A DNA stretch of 64,000 nucleotides from Tieghemostelium lacteum (GCA_001606155.1 LODT01000011.1:496001-560000); one strand, 5' to 3'; shown: positions 35,195-47,479, counted from the first letter of the stretch. A program made the numbers and translations. The notes: generated from the letters alone by a model not told the origin.

Positions 35195-38100
35195 ATGCCT
35201 AATCAAACAGCAGTGAAATATGGAAGCTATCATAGATTAGTGGATTATTTCATAGTTTGTGGATTGAATAAATCCATTGTAGTCAATCAAATATCCAAAC
35301 CCTATCAATCAGAAGTCTTGGAAAGGTTCCCATCACATAATCATGAAGATGCACCATTACCTCCACATATTTGGATGTTTTGTTTTCCAGTTGGACTCTA
35401 TCTAAAACAACAAGCTGTTGAACCTACCATCTCAATGTTCTGTCTAACTGAATTTGATGGTGCTAGATTCTATACCACATCTCTAGTCTATTATCAACCA
35501 ATACCATCTTCACATATTGTATGTTAGATATACACCACCTCCTCTCATCATACACTTTATAAAACTTTAAACCATTTTCTAATTTAATTTTTTTTTACTA
35601 AATATAGGAAGGTGGATATAAACAATTATATAGCCCAGTTTCAATTAATTTGTTATCTAGATATCCATGTTATGGGGTATTGAAACAATTGTTAAAGTAT
35701 ATATACCTCTATTCAATGACAGGTAGAAAAGAGAATATATTACCTCTGGAGAGAATATTATCAAATATTGTCGATGATTTACCTAGACCTTTGGCAGGAT
35801 ACAGAATGAATATTCAGTTACCTCCATTGGATTATAATGTATTATCTAGTAAATTGGGGTTAGTTGGACTGACAGAGTCACCTATTGAAGGGGTTGATGA
35901 AGCAGGGGGTATACACTATCAAGCATGTAATATACCAACATTTCCAGAGACAGAAGTACCTTTTCATTTGTTATTCTATCTGATGGGAATTCAGAATGTC
36001 TTAAAGATTTTCAGTTGTATTCTACATGAAAGAAAGGTTTTGTTCTTGTCAAAGAACCCATCACTTTTAACTATATCATGTGAAACTATATCCAGTCTCC
36101 TATTTCCATTTGTTTGGCCACATGTTTATATACCAATTCTACCAGAACTTCTAGGTGATTTCCTTCAAGCACCTACACCATTCATTGTCGGCATGATACT
36201 CAATCACAGCAATTCACAAGCCACCAACCACTTTCTCAATGTGGATTCTTATCCTGATATCATTGTAGTCAATCTGGATAAACAAATAATTCATTTCCCT
36301 CAACAGGTACAGTCCATTCAAATTGCTGAAATTGAACCTGTTCTTATAGAGGAAAGACTGAAACAAATTCTATTTCCAGATTTGGTTTCCATGACATTGG
36401 CATTCCCTCAACTCCAATCCAATACCAATGTAGATAGACAATTACTGATAAAATCAGTATTTTTAAGTTTCTTTGTATCATATTTTAACGATCTAGATGA
36501 ATTTCTTTATTTAATAAGAAAATACCCTAAACCTATCACCACTTTCAACAAATCAAATTTCTTAATGAAACATCAAAATCCTGATGTAGTTGTATGTATA
36601 GTTAACTTCCATCTTATATCATATATAACCATATACTTATTCATTCATTTACTATATAGACATTCCTAACAGATATAATAGAAACATCAGCAATATCAAC
36701 ATTTTTTGATGAAAATTATTTTAAAAATGATTCCTTTTTCTATTTAATTTGTAAATATTATAAACAAGAAAAACAAAAGCATCAAGATCAGGATAATTAT
36801 ACTTGTTTTGATTCCATTTTATCTTATATGGATATCATAAATAAGAAAAAACTTGAAATGGAGTTAAAAATTATAACAATTCCTAAACCTGATGAAATTG
36901 ATATTCCACCTCAACAACTTGATAATAATAATAATAATAATAATGATAATAATAACAATACTTCAACTATTCCATGTAAATCTACAGAACTCAATGAGAA
37001 TTTATTTTCAAAGAGAATAGAATTCTCAAGATCACTTTTAGATTTATCACCAATACCTTTAGATATATATTCATTTTCTAAATTACTATTTGATAATCAA
37101 AATCAAAGTAAAGAAGAAGAAGAAATACCAAATACAAATAATGGCAATAATAATAATTTAGAGTCAAATAGTAATAATATAGAATCAAATAATAGTAATG
37201 TTAATAATTTTAGTAATGATATTGATAAAATTAAGAGATCATCAATATTTATATCAACTAATGATATTGGTGAATTGGTAACTAATAGTACATTTGTCGG
37301 ACAAATGGAAGGTGATCAAGGACTGTTAAAAGAGTTTATAGAGAAATCAGTTGAAATGATATTTTTAGATGTGACCACTCAGATTATGGATACTGAACAA
37401 CAGAGATTGTTTATTGATTTATTGACACTAAAGAATGCTAGAGTATATCTTATAGCATCTTTAGAATTTCTCAGAGAAAAGAAGGCATTTACCATTAAGA
37501 ATAACTGGAAATTCCACTTGTTTTTGGAAATGTCTAAAAAGGTGTTTTTAGAGTGTGATAAATCTGCTGAATTCCAAACTAGTTCAGATCTATTGGCAAG
37601 ATGTAAGGATTTGTATATTGAGCCTGGTCACGACCACATTTACAATCATTTTGCACATCAGAAATTGTGGAAGAATATTCACTTTTGGGAGAGCTGTTTC
37701 TATCAGAGTCTAGTTGAAATGCGCAAAGACCGTCTACAGAGTACTTTTAATGACTATAGAGAAAACGATTGGGATAGTATTACTGTACAACAACAGAAGG
37801 AAGCTGTAGAGATTGAAGAGGAGATTATATTCCAGTCTCTATCTTCTTATTGTAATTTGATGATTAGAATTAAAATGTCAATTTTGGAGGTATCTAGATT
37901 CTTGGGTAGAATGTCAATCCTTGCAAATCTATCAGATGAACATCAACAGACTCTTGAGAAACTTGCAGATAAGATTCATCAAGCTATTGTTGAATCTACA
38001 GTACCTTTAACAGTACCTGTTACCAATACACCTAGTAAGAAACATCAACGTACACCATCACATCAGAGACATAATAGCTTGGATTTTGATGTATCATCAT

Positions 38101-40361
38101 CACAATCTCCATTCTCTGAAGATTCTTCATTGTCAGGTCACCTATCAGGTGAATTTAAATTGAATAACTCCATGAATGCTAATAGTAGTAACAATAGTAA
38201 TAGTCCAAGTATTGGTAATAGTGAAGAATCAACACCATTGACATCACCTAGCAATTCAAATTTGGATATTAAATACTTTACAACTTCGGTAAAGAGAAAT
38301 ATTGAAGTTGAGAAAGATGTTTCTAAACAGTACTACCAAAAACTGATTGAAATTAAAAGAAAAAAGTCTACAATTTCAACGAATGCTACATTAAAGAAGA
38401 GTACTATTGTGAATACAAGTTCAAATTCATTGAATTTGTCAACTACTTCAAGTCAATCTACTAATCAAGGTTCTGATATTCAGAGTAGTGGTGATAGTGT
38501 AGGACTCTCTAGTAGTATGAGTGGAAGCGGTTCAAGTCTAAATAGTTTAAATGTACAGGCTGAGATTACAAGTGAACGTAAGGATGGATACTCAGTTACT
38601 ACACTCAAAGGAAGTGGATCAGGTGTCTCGTGTGTTGCAATTCATAATAAACCTAATGTGGTATTGAATGGTACTACTATGGGTCAGATATTGGTTTGGA
38701 ACTATGAAGATGGTAAATTCCAACAAAGACTAACCAATCACAAGTCACAAGTTACATGTCTTGGTATAGGTCAATATGATGTATTCTCAAGTGGTTCAAG
38801 AGATAAGACATTAAGAATATACAATTACGATGGATCACAATGGCAGTGTACATCAACTCTACAAGAACACACTGCTGAAATCAGTTGTCTAGATATGAAA
38901 AGAAACACTATTCTAACAGGTTCCTATGACTTTTCAATGATCATGTGGGATGTAAGAACCAATAGAAAAGTTAGAAAATTCACAGGACATACTGGAAATG
39001 TGTTATCAACCATGTTGTTACAACATGGTGATTTGGCAATTACAACAAGTTCTGATACCACAGCTAGAGTATGGGATCTTAGAACAATGAAGACTCTACA
39101 TGTACTCTCTGAACATAACGATTGGGTAATGAAAGCTGTAATGGGTGAAGGTAACACACTATTCACTGGAGGTTTTGATTGTCTGATTAAAGTCTGGGAT
39201 ATAAGTTCTGGAAAATCACTAAATACTCTATCTTCACATGCAGGAGGTATCAATGCATTGGCATATAACCATAAATCAAAGATTCTCATTAGTGGCTCTG
39301 GTGATGGGTTTCTTAAAGCTTGGGATGTACATACTGGATACTCTATAAAATCTTTCAAAGGTCATAAAGATGAGATTCTATCTATTCTCTATGAAGGTGA
39401 CACACTTATCACCTCCTCTCAAGATCAAACTATTCGTGTATGGGATATCAATACAGGTGTCTGTCAAAAAGTTCTCAGAGGTCATTCAGATTGGGTATGC
39501 TCATTAGCCAGTCCTAAAATTGATTCACCACTCAACAAATTTGTTTCAGCAAGTTGGGATTCCACTGTAAAAATTTGGGATATCAGTAATATTAACTCTC
39601 AAATTGAATTAAAATCCTCTATTGGTTCTGGGTACTTTAAAAATGCTCACCCAAATGTTTTATCAAATAGTAATGGTTCTATTAGTAATAACAATAACCC
39701 AACTAATAATAACAACAATAATAATAGTACATCACCTAATAATTTATCACCTACAAGTATATCACCACAAAAAGATCTAGGAGCCAATTTACCATCATCA
39801 TCATCATCTTCGTTAGCTAGCTCAGTTATATCAACACCAACACTTTCACCTCAAATCCTAAAAGATAATTTATCATCTTCATTATCATCTTCACTTATAT
39901 CATCCTCCTATTTACCAACTTTTCCATCATCACCTACCAACACTCTATCACCATCCACATCCAATAGTAGTCTTAATTTAAATAGTAGTAGTAATAATAG
40001 TAATAGTAGTAGTTTAAATATATCAAAAAGAATAGTTGATAAACCAACTCCAATTTCAATAGCTTATAATAGCCCCAATTCACCTAGTGGTAGTAGTAGT
40101 AGTAGTAGTAGCATTGGTACACCTTCTCTATCATCATCATTATCCAGTATTTCATCTTCAACCTCATCATCTTCTTCTAATTGGCAATTTGGTTCACCAA
40201 GTAATAGAAATGAGAGAAAATCTTCTGAAAAATTAATTAGTTCCTCCACTGTTTCTCCATCATCCTCCTCATTATCCCTTGCAAGAGATAATAATAATAA
40301 TATTAATAATAGCAATATTAATAATAACAGTAATAATAACAATAATAATAATAATCAATAA
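35195..40361 (+). CDS. DENN-domain protein with C-terminal WD40 propeller (DENND3-like)
   Basis: Three exons, 35195-35518, 35608-36591 and 36660-40361, all in phase 0, give 1669 residues. Exon 1 encodes the uDENN part (LVDYFIVCGL ... PHIWMFCFPVG). Exon 2 holds the DENN core (LLFYLMGIQNVLKIFSCILHERKVLFLS ... SLLFPFVWPHVYIPILP ... PTPFIVGM). Exon 3 starts with the dDENN part and a low-complexity linker. Eight WD40 repeats follow at about residues 1080-1415, each with the GH...WD spacing (for example TGHTGNVLS ... ARVWDLRT). The last ~250 residues are Ser/Asn-rich. DENN proteins are GDP-GTP exchange factors for Rab GTPases; the DENN-plus-WD40 order is that of DENND3, which acts on Rab12. The Rab partner here is not known. 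Confidence 0.88.
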
Positions 40362-40450
40362 ATGTTCTAAAAAAACAGACTATTCATTGATAAATTAAAT
40401 AATGGGGGTAAAATGTTATTTTTAGATTCCATCACCACACTTTTTTAATT

Positions 40451-40472
40451 TTTGGGGTATATATTCCCCAAA
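40451..40472. promoter_or_regulatory. Inverted repeat upstream of WASP gene
   Basis: TTTGGGG (40451-40457) and CCCCAAA (40466-40472) flank an 8-base TA-rich loop. It lies about 190 bp before the wasA start and could be part of its promoter or of the upstream gene's 3' region. Confidence 0.45.
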
Positions 40473-40490
40473 GAGGAAAAATTAATTTGT

Positions 40491-40510
40491 TTTTTCACTG
40501 CAGTGAAAAA
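40491..40510. promoter_or_regulatory. Perfect 20-bp palindrome upstream of WASP gene
   Basis: TTTTTCACTGCAGTGAAAAA is a perfect palindrome with no spacer, about 150 bp before the wasA ATG and 19 bp after another inverted repeat. It is a candidate binding site for a dimeric regulator. Confidence 0.45.
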
Positions 40511-40659
40511 CTAAGACACTTTTAAAAAATAATCATTCATTACAAGACAGGAGGGATCGTTCAACACTCATTTTCATTTAAAAATATATTATTTAAAAAT
40601 TTTTCTATAATTTTTATTTAAATATATATTTATCAATTTTATTTACCAATTAAATTTAA

Positions 40660-42804
40660 ATGGTTCCTTCAACACTAACAGAATGCGAAAAAAATCAAAT
40701 AAGTTATATTAATGGAAGTAATTGTGATAGTAGAGCAATATCTATGGTTCAACTATTTCAATGGAAAAAAAAATGGATATATTTATTAACAGGTGCAGTC
40801 TGTCTTGTATCAAATAGAATCGAAAATCTCAATTTCATTAGAGTTATTGATTTAAATGTAATTATAAAATATTATATAAAATGTAGATTCGATTTAGAAA
40901 TCTATTTTTTCCAATTTTAGAAATATTTTTTAACATTTTTTTTTTAGAATAAAACTATTATATTTCAACAAGAATTGTATGATGATTTTAAATTTACAAA
41001 ATTAAAAGATTTTTTATATTCATTTGAAGGAGACTCATCTATATTTTCATTGTCATTTTCAGATTTATATGAAGCATCCATTTTTTATACTACAGTATTA
41101 AATTATAAGCTATACAGTTTAGCAACCAAAAACAATAGTACACTTAAATCACCAAAAAAACAAAAAAGAAAATCACTTTCAAATTTAAGCATTGAAATTA
41201 GCAGTAGCGAACCAAATTCACCAATTAATTATTCGCCACCAACAACATTAAAAATGTCAAACACAACAGAAAAAAAATCTAAAGGAAGATTTTTTAAGAA
41301 ATTACTTCACCACCATGAAGATAAAAAGGTACCTGAGATTTCAGGTCCTACTGGTTTCAAACATGAATCTCATATAGGTTGGGATAAAGAAAATGGTTTT
41401 GATATTCGAAATATACCTGATGATTGGAAAAAATTATTTCAATCTGCTGGTATAAAGAAAAAGGATTTAAATGATCCAGAGACTGCCAAATTCATCTTTG
41501 ATGTTATTGGTAAAAATTTAGAACAACAAGAAAAAATGGGTGGAAAACCAATTTCTAAACCACAGCAATCACAAGAATTTATTCAGCCACAAAGAAGTAG
41601 AGTACCTCCACCTCCACCTCCTAGTTCTAGTAAAGGTATGCCTGTACCTACCAGAAGCAGAGTACCTCCACCTCCACCACCATCTAAACAACAAACTCAA
41701 AATATTCCAAAACAACAATTCCAACAACCTTCTTCGCTATTGGATGAACCACTTCAACCAACTAAGCTTTATCAGGAACCTTTACAACCACAACCAAAAC
41801 CACAACAACAGCAACAATCAACATTTGTATATCAACCACAACAACCTCCACAACAGTATGTTTATCAAGGTGGTATGGTTCAACAACCTACCCAACAGTA
41901 TCAGCAACAACAAGTTTATCAACAGCAGAGTAGACAAACTCCACCAATTCCAAGAGATTCACCTCAAAGACAGAGACAAGCTCCACCACTACCAGGACAG
42001 TCTAGGGTCTCACCACCAAATGCAAGACAACAACCTGGTAATCTACCAAGAACTTCACCACAAGCACCAAGACAACAACCTCAGAGTAGACCAACTCCAC
42101 CAATTCCAAGAGTTTCACCTACAATTCAAAATATTCCTCCTACTCAAGAATCTGTTGATTTACAACAGGCAAAATCCAATAAACCAAGCTTTGGATTGTT
42201 ACACGATATCCTACAACAACCACAACCACAGCAACAACCACCAAAGATTGAATCTCCAAAACAAGGTATACACAGTAGTCCAGTTAGAGCATCACCACCA
42301 ATTCCACCAAGACCACCAGTACAAAAAGCACCAGTTACTGATTATAATAGTAATTTACCTCCTCCACCTCCACCTGTGGTAAATTCTATAGAAAATTCAA
42401 GATCTCCTGCACCACCAACCAATTTACCATTACCTCCACCACCACCACCTCCAGTTACTATGAACCAAAGAAATGATACTACAAAAGTTGGAGAAGACTT
42501 TGGTGGTAGTAATACCGTTGCTTCATCTTCAGAACCCGGAGGTAGAGCTGATTTATTAGCATCCATTAGAAACTTCAAATCAGATGGTCAATTGAAAAAA
42601 GTTGATAGTTCTGAACCATTACCTCCAATGAAAGGTCGTTCTAGTGGATCTAATTCAGGTGGGTTACCAGATCTATCACAATTGGGTGATGTTGGAAACA
42701 GATCATTACTAGAGACTCTAACAGCTGCAATGAAGAATAGAAGAGGTGATATGCGTGAAGATGATGATAGAGGTGATTCTGATGATTCAGATTGGGAAAT
42801 GTAA
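40660..42804 (+). CDS. wasA: Wiskott-Aldrich syndrome protein (WASP), Arp2/3 activator
   Basis: Exons 40660-40857 and 40948-42804 join in phase 0 and give 684 residues. Domains in order: an N-terminal WH1 domain across the junction (residues ~1-115, with WKKKWIYLLTGAVCLV and the YEASIFYTTV helix); a basic stretch (GRFFKKLLHHHEDKK); a CRIB motif near residue 197 (ISGPTGFKHESHIGWD); a long Pro/Gln region with PPPPPP blocks; a WH2 actin-binding motif near residue 598 (RADLLASIRNF ... LKKV); the central helix (LLETLTAAMKNRR); and the acidic end DDSDDSDWEM. This is the full WASP layout. CRIB binds active Rac/Cdc42, and the VCA end activates Arp2/3. It is longer than I recall for D. discoideum WASP, mainly through the Pro/Gln region. 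Confidence 0.95.
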
Positions 42805-42892
42805 AACCTTCTCTCTAGTAAAAAAAATAAATTTGTACACAAATATTATTTATTATAATGATAACTTTTAGTTGCTAATTATATAACAATTT

Positions 42893-45580
42893 TTAAAAAT
42901 GATTATGTGAATTTGGGCTGTATGGTTGGAGTGAAAAATAAGTGCATTGGGGTTGAACTGTCCAATCATAGTTCCAAAATCCAGTCGATAAGATACCACC
43001 TACACCTTTCCAACCATATTCATTTCCGACAACAACAAAATCAGGTAATGTAATACCAGAAATTTGTGGAAGAGTATGAAGAGCATTCATGAAACCCATT
43101 TCATCAGTACCAGCAACTACCAATAACAAACCCTGACCACATTCATTTGGAGCTATAAAAGCAGTGCCAATGTTATATCCCTGATAGAATGCATATCCAA
43201 GATAAAAGCTACCATCATCATTAAATGTTACAATCATTTGTGAGGAGTATTTGGAGGATATTAGATTTTCATAAGTGTTACCAAGAAGGATATAGTTACT
43301 GTTTGGTGAACATTCAGGTGGGGGTACAAACTCAGTATCTGCAATGATAATTACACTACCTCTACCGTTGGTGTTATAGAAATTGGAAATAAAGGTTGCA
43401 GCCCAACGGAATGTACTTTGGGTTTCCTCAGAACAGTTGGTACCGTAGATTATGATAAATTGCTTTTCAAAGATTTGTCTAATGGGACCATAGGTTAAAG
43501 GAGACTTCTCATAGAGAGGCCATTGTTGATCATCAGTTTGGTTCCAGCTGTTTACGGCATATTTGTCTTGTCTGTAGTAGTGAACTTCTGGATAGAATTC
43601 AACCATGAATTTCTGACCGTCAATAATCAATTGTTCAGGTAGACCTTCTTGACGAACTGGTTGTGATACTACACCAAATCTAGCAACATTTTGTGTCTGA
43701 AGATTCCAAACTAGTGGAGAGATTTTAGTTAAACGAATTCTAGCAATTCTACCTGGAATGAGAGTTTGTAAGATCAATAGATTAGCTCTGGAACCACTTA
43801 CACCTGGATTATAAGTACTGATAACAATAGTCTCTGGAATTGGTGGGACAAATTGATTTTGACTTTGAATGTAGTTGTAAAAGTTCTGCATGTACTGGTC
43901 ATTTAACATACCATTAAACCAATGTCCTTCATTTGGAACTTCATTTACAATAACAGCTGTACTGTTTTCAGATTGTTCACAAACCATTCTAGCAATTCTT
44001 CTAGTGTGCCATGGATTGACATTGGTATCGTTTTGGCCGTATCTAGCCAACAATGGAAGACCAACTAAATTTGTAGAATGAATATCTACATCATTTTCTG
44101 CAATTGCAGACATTAGAATACCTTGAAGTGATGGATCGATATATGCAAATCCAGGTCTAGTATTGTAGAAAACATATCCTTGTAGTTTACTGAAACCAGC
44201 TGCGCAAACCCCACCTAATGCCAAATCACCAAAATGACTTAAAGTAGACCAACATCCATGTGAACCCATACTATGACCTACAACTAAAATCTTTTGTGAG
44301 TCTATAGAAAGTGCATTTTTCATTGAAATTGGAACACCTGGCATTTGAGTACTTAGATATTGCAAAGCAGTGAAAGCATTTCTTCTGCTAGCACCTTCCC
44401 AATCATAACCCCATGATCTACGGCCTGTTGGAAATATAATCCACATATTATCTTGTTTTGGAATAGCATTTACCCAACCCATATAAGAAGCCTCTACACC
44501 AGCTCCATGAAGTGCCAACATTATATTACATAACTCTGGTGTTTGACCACATGATGTTGCAGGTGGTGTTAACATTGCATATTGCACAGTTGAATCAAAA
44601 TCCAAAAATGTAAAAAGGTATGGGTTACCCCATTCAGTACAATTTAATGTTAAATTTGCAGTTGCCAATACAACACCTCTAGAGAGGATATTCAATGGAA
44701 TGGGCATTGGACAATCATAAGATGGTGGGTTATCTTTAATTTCCAACCATATGGGTATAGATAGCTTCTGACCTGATAGAATTGCAATATTCTGTCCTGA
44801 CAGACCATCTAGTATTCTAACTAATGGCTGTTGATTAAAAATTGAATTTGGTTGTAATTCAACTGTTATATTCTCTAAAGGATATTCAGATACATTGATA
44901 ATAGTCACGGATGCATAGGGACTTGCTAATAGTCCACCTACAATATCAGACATTATAGTCTCACTTGGAAGTACCATTAACTGATCCCAAGCAGTTTCCA
45001 TTGTACATTGAAATGAAGCAACTGGTGACTGATTTAAACGTACTGAAGATTGTATTCTATAAAATATCTGATATTGTCCAACTGGTAATTCAATAACCTG
45101 TTGACCTACACCATATCCATAGAAATCACCTTGTAATTCAAATATCTGACCGCTTTGCATTGATTTAATATAATAAGTTCTAATACCAGTACAATCAATA
45201 ATATAACTATTTGGTGATGTAATTTCAAATTGACCAATAGCATAACCATAATACAACCAAATAGTCCACCCAAAAACCTGTTGATAGAAACTCCAATCAA
45301 TCTGATCATCAAATGTTATACTAAATTGACCTGGTGCACTTGTTTGTACCTGTGTCCAACCTACTCTACCACCAGTACCCAATTCAGATGGATAAGTAGA
45401 GTTATCACCAATCCTTATATTAAATATTCCACCATATGCCTCCAATGTATCTAATCCATATTCTCTTTGACCAATTGCAAATGGTCCTAGAACATTATAG
45501 CTACTTGGTAATTCTACACTTTGCCCAATACATTGATATATTGATATTCCTAATATCAATATAACTAATATTGTTTTCAT
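42893..45580 (-). CDS. Secreted alpha/beta-hydrolase (prolyl-oligopeptidase-like)
   Basis: A single exon encodes 895 residues. It starts with a signal peptide (MKTILVILILGISIYQCIG). The N-terminal ~330 residues are beta-rich. The catalytic fold follows: an oxyanion segment IMLALHGAG, then the nucleophile elbow VVGHSMGSHGCW at about residue 435, and later a candidate catalytic His in NEGHWFNGM. The arrangement resembles secreted S9-like or esterase-type hydrolases, and the Ser-His pair is visible. The C-terminal ~300 residues form another domain that I do not recognise. There is no membrane anchor, so the protein is likely secreted or lysosomal. It converges on wasA, 88 bp apart. The substrate is unknown. 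Confidence 0.8.
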   Translation of the reverse strand: MKTILVILILGISIYQCIGQSVELPSSYNVLGPFAIGQREYGLDTLEAYGGIFNIRIGDNSTYPSELGTGGRVGWTQVQTSAPGQFSITFDDQIDWSFYQQVFGWTIWLYYGYAIGQFEITSPNSYIIDCTGIRTYYIKSMQSGQIFELQGDFYGYGVGQQVIELPVGQYQIFYRIQSSVRLNQSPVASFQCTMETAWDQLMVLPSETIMSDIVGGLLASPYASVTIINVSEYPLENITVELQPNSIFNQQPLVRILDGLSGQNIAILSGQKLSIPIWLEIKDNPPSYDCPMPIPLNILSRGVVLATANLTLNCTEWGNPYLFTFLDFDSTVQYAMLTPPATSCGQTPELCNIMLALHGAGVEASYMGWVNAIPKQDNMWIIFPTGRRSWGYDWEGASRRNAFTALQYLSTQMPGVPISMKNALSIDSQKILVVGHSMGSHGCWSTLSHFGDLALGGVCAAGFSKLQGYVFYNTRPGFAYIDPSLQGILMSAIAENDVDIHSTNLVGLPLLARYGQNDTNVNPWHTRRIARMVCEQSENSTAVIVNEVPNEGHWFNGMLNDQYMQNFYNYIQSQNQFVPPIPETIVISTYNPGVSGSRANLLILQTLIPGRIARIRLTKISPLVWNLQTQNVARFGVVSQPVRQEGLPEQLIIDGQKFMVEFYPEVHYYRQDKYAVNSWNQTDDQQWPLYEKSPLTYGPIRQIFEKQFIIIYGTNCSEETQSTFRWAATFISNFYNTNGRGSVIIIADTEFVPPPECSPNSNYILLGNTYENLISSKYSSQMIVTFNDDGSFYLGYAFYQGYNIGTAFIAPNECGQGLLLVVAGTDEMGFMNALHTLPQISGITLPDFVVVGNEYGWKGVGGILSTGFWNYDWTVQPQCTYFSLQPYSPNSHNHF

Positions 45581-45834
45581 TCTTATAATTGATCAAATGT
45601 AATGATTGAAGAAAAAAAAATCTTGAAAATTCATTTGAAATTTTGGTTCCAATTTTGTAAAAAAGCCTGAAGGTTATTTAATCTGAAATGAATAATTTTA
45701 AATAACTATTCCTAAATTTTAACAATGAAATAACTCTTAAATTTCAAGGTAAATTTAATTTTATTTTTTAAAAATTAAATTATTCATCCTACTATAAATG
45801 ATAGGATCAAAAATTATTTTGGTGAATAAATTTA

Positions 45835-46167
45835 TTATGGCCAAAAAGAAGAGCCACAATATAAATAGAATAACTCTTTTATCAAGCTATATTTAATTTT
45901 ATTTAATTTTTTAAATATTATCACCTTATTCTTCAGTGGGCAACAGTCTGGATATGGAAGATTTGGATTACCTGGAATTTCAATATAATTTCCTTCCTTA
46001 ACTATATGGCAACCTATATTCAAATTATTAATAAATTTATATATATATTATCTTTTTTAAATAATATTTTATTAATATTTACCATCTGCACATGTTGGTA
46101 TTGTTTGTGTATATACTAATGAAAATACTAAAACAAAAACTATTAAAACTAAAATATTTAATCTCAT
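45835..46167 (-). CDS. Small secreted cysteine peptide 1 (SVWC-like)
   Basis: Exons 46167-46083 and 46013-45835 give 87 residues. A signal peptide (MRLNILVLIVFVLVFSLVYT) is followed by a short mature peptide with the block PGNPNLPYPDCCP. It is a tandem paralogue of the gene at 46855-47136: same intron position and phase, and near-identical signal peptide and PGNPNLPYP block. The CCP pair after YP resembles the single-domain von Willebrand C (SVWC) fold, but only four cysteines lie in the shared region. After CCP this copy runs on for ~35 unrelated residues, which may be non-coding if a further intron or earlier stop is used in the cell. Confidence 0.65.
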
Positions 46168-46854
46168 TATATTGTATCAAATAGATAATTGAATTTAAAC
46201 ACAAAAAATATATTTATCATATTTATTCTTCTCTTTTAAAATTCAACCAACACAATTTGAAAAATACTAAAAGTGTGGTATAAACAACCTAAGATATATA
46301 AAAAATAGATTGAAAAAAGAGATTTATTTTTAACGTTTTTAAAATAAATAATGGGAGAATTCAATAGTAATAGATATTATAATAATTTTTTTTACATATA
46401 ACTGAAATTTCTATAAAATTGCACGGTTAAGTGTGTGAAACAATCCTCTAAGGGTTTTATTTAGCTGGACGAAATACCTCTGAAAGATAAATATAAAAAC
46501 CTTGGTATATTGATACCTCATACTTTTAACCTTTAGAGATCACACCAGCTAGAAAATACAACCCAGATCAACCAAACAAAGGTATTCCTTTTGAACTATT
46601 AGCTATTCTCTCGATTGACAAAACAAATTATAAAGGTTATTGTAGTGAATCAACACTATAAAGGTTTCCGAGTTAATATGGTTCATAGATAGTGAAGAGG
46701 TGTGTCATGCAAATAGATGGTAAATTTGATTATTATAAAAAAATTATTCTACATTAATAATTCTGATTTTTAACTAAAATCGAAATCAAACTAGTTACTC
46801 TTTAATATCAAGGAATTTAACTTTAATTTTATTTTTTTTTAAATAATTATAAAC
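46168..46854. other. Spacer between tandem peptide genes, with possible transposase remnant
   Basis: The part next to gene 1 (to about 46420) is duplicated upstream of gene 2 (to about 47400), so it belongs to the tandem unit. The part from about 46430 to 46740 is unique and less AT-rich. On the plus strand, 46536-46658 reads as 41 open codons with ARKYNPDQPNKGIPFELL and NYKGYC, which resembles the DDE region of piggyBac-type transposases. Stops surround it. The identity is tentative. Confidence 0.35.
46266..46280 (-). promoter_or_regulatory. Conserved promoter block ACTAAAAGTGTGGTA, copy 1
   Basis: These 15 bases lie about 100 bp upstream of the first cysteine-peptide gene and recur identically at 47237-47251, about 100 bp upstream of the second. 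The surrounding promoter is less well conserved. The GTGTGG core resembles the G-rich boxes of developmentally regulated Dictyostelium promoters. Confidence 0.5.
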
Positions 46855-47136
46855 TTATACATCAGGTTCTAATGTGGGGCAACAGCCTGGATATGGAAGA
46901 TTGGGATTACCTGGTACTTCATGATATCCTACTTTCCAATATGTAGCACAACCTATATTCAAATTATTAATATATATATCATATTTTTTAAATGTTTTTT
47001 ATTAAAATTTACCTAAAGCAGTAACACTTCTATCCTCGTGATAGGTGATTTCTGCACACATTGGTGTATTAGTTTGTGTATAAACTTTGGAAAATACCAA
47101 AACTAAAACTATTAAAACTAAAATATTTAACTTCAT
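46855..47136 (-). CDS. Small secreted cysteine peptide 2 (SVWC-like)
   Basis: Exons 47136-47013 and 46952-46855 give 73 residues. The signal peptide (MKLNILVLIVLVLVFSKVYT) is almost the same as in the neighbouring copy. The mature part has C...GC, then the block PGNPNLPYPGCCP and a short acidic end. Exon 1 has 13 residues more than copy 1, before the shared intron. The stop is close to the CCP pair, so this copy probably shows the original length of the family. The likely role is an extracellular peptide, for example signalling or defence; SVWC-type proteins in animals act in such settings, but no function is known here. Confidence 0.75.
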
Positions 47137-47236
47137 GATATTGTATCAAATAGAATATTGAAAGTTATTTTAAACACACAGATATTTTATTTATCACACT
47201 CTTTCTTTTTTATAAATTCAAACAACTTGTAAAATT

Positions 47237-47251
47237 ACTAAAAGTGTGGTA
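47237..47251 (-). promoter_or_regulatory. Conserved promoter block ACTAAAAGTGTGGTA, copy 2
   Basis: Identical to 46266-46280 and at the same distance from its gene. Confidence 0.5.
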
Positions 47252-47479
47252 GAAATCAACCAATGATAGATAAAAGATGAAAAACATTTTGAAAAAGGAG
47301 AATTACTTGTAACATTTTGTGCTTTTTAATATTAATAATGGGAGAATTAATAGTAATAGATATTATTATAATTGTTTTTGACATATCTGGTGTTTCTATA
47401 TAATTGAGATCGATTCTATTGGATTAATTGAAATATTTTTATTTTTATTGAATTTTTCATTTACAACCAAAGATTAGAA

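Noticed and set aside
40064-42842. Minus-strand frames opposite the DENN-WD40 and WASP genes, and the 41540-42382 plus-strand alternative frame
   Set aside because: Shadows of Ser, Pro and Gln repeats in well-supported genes.
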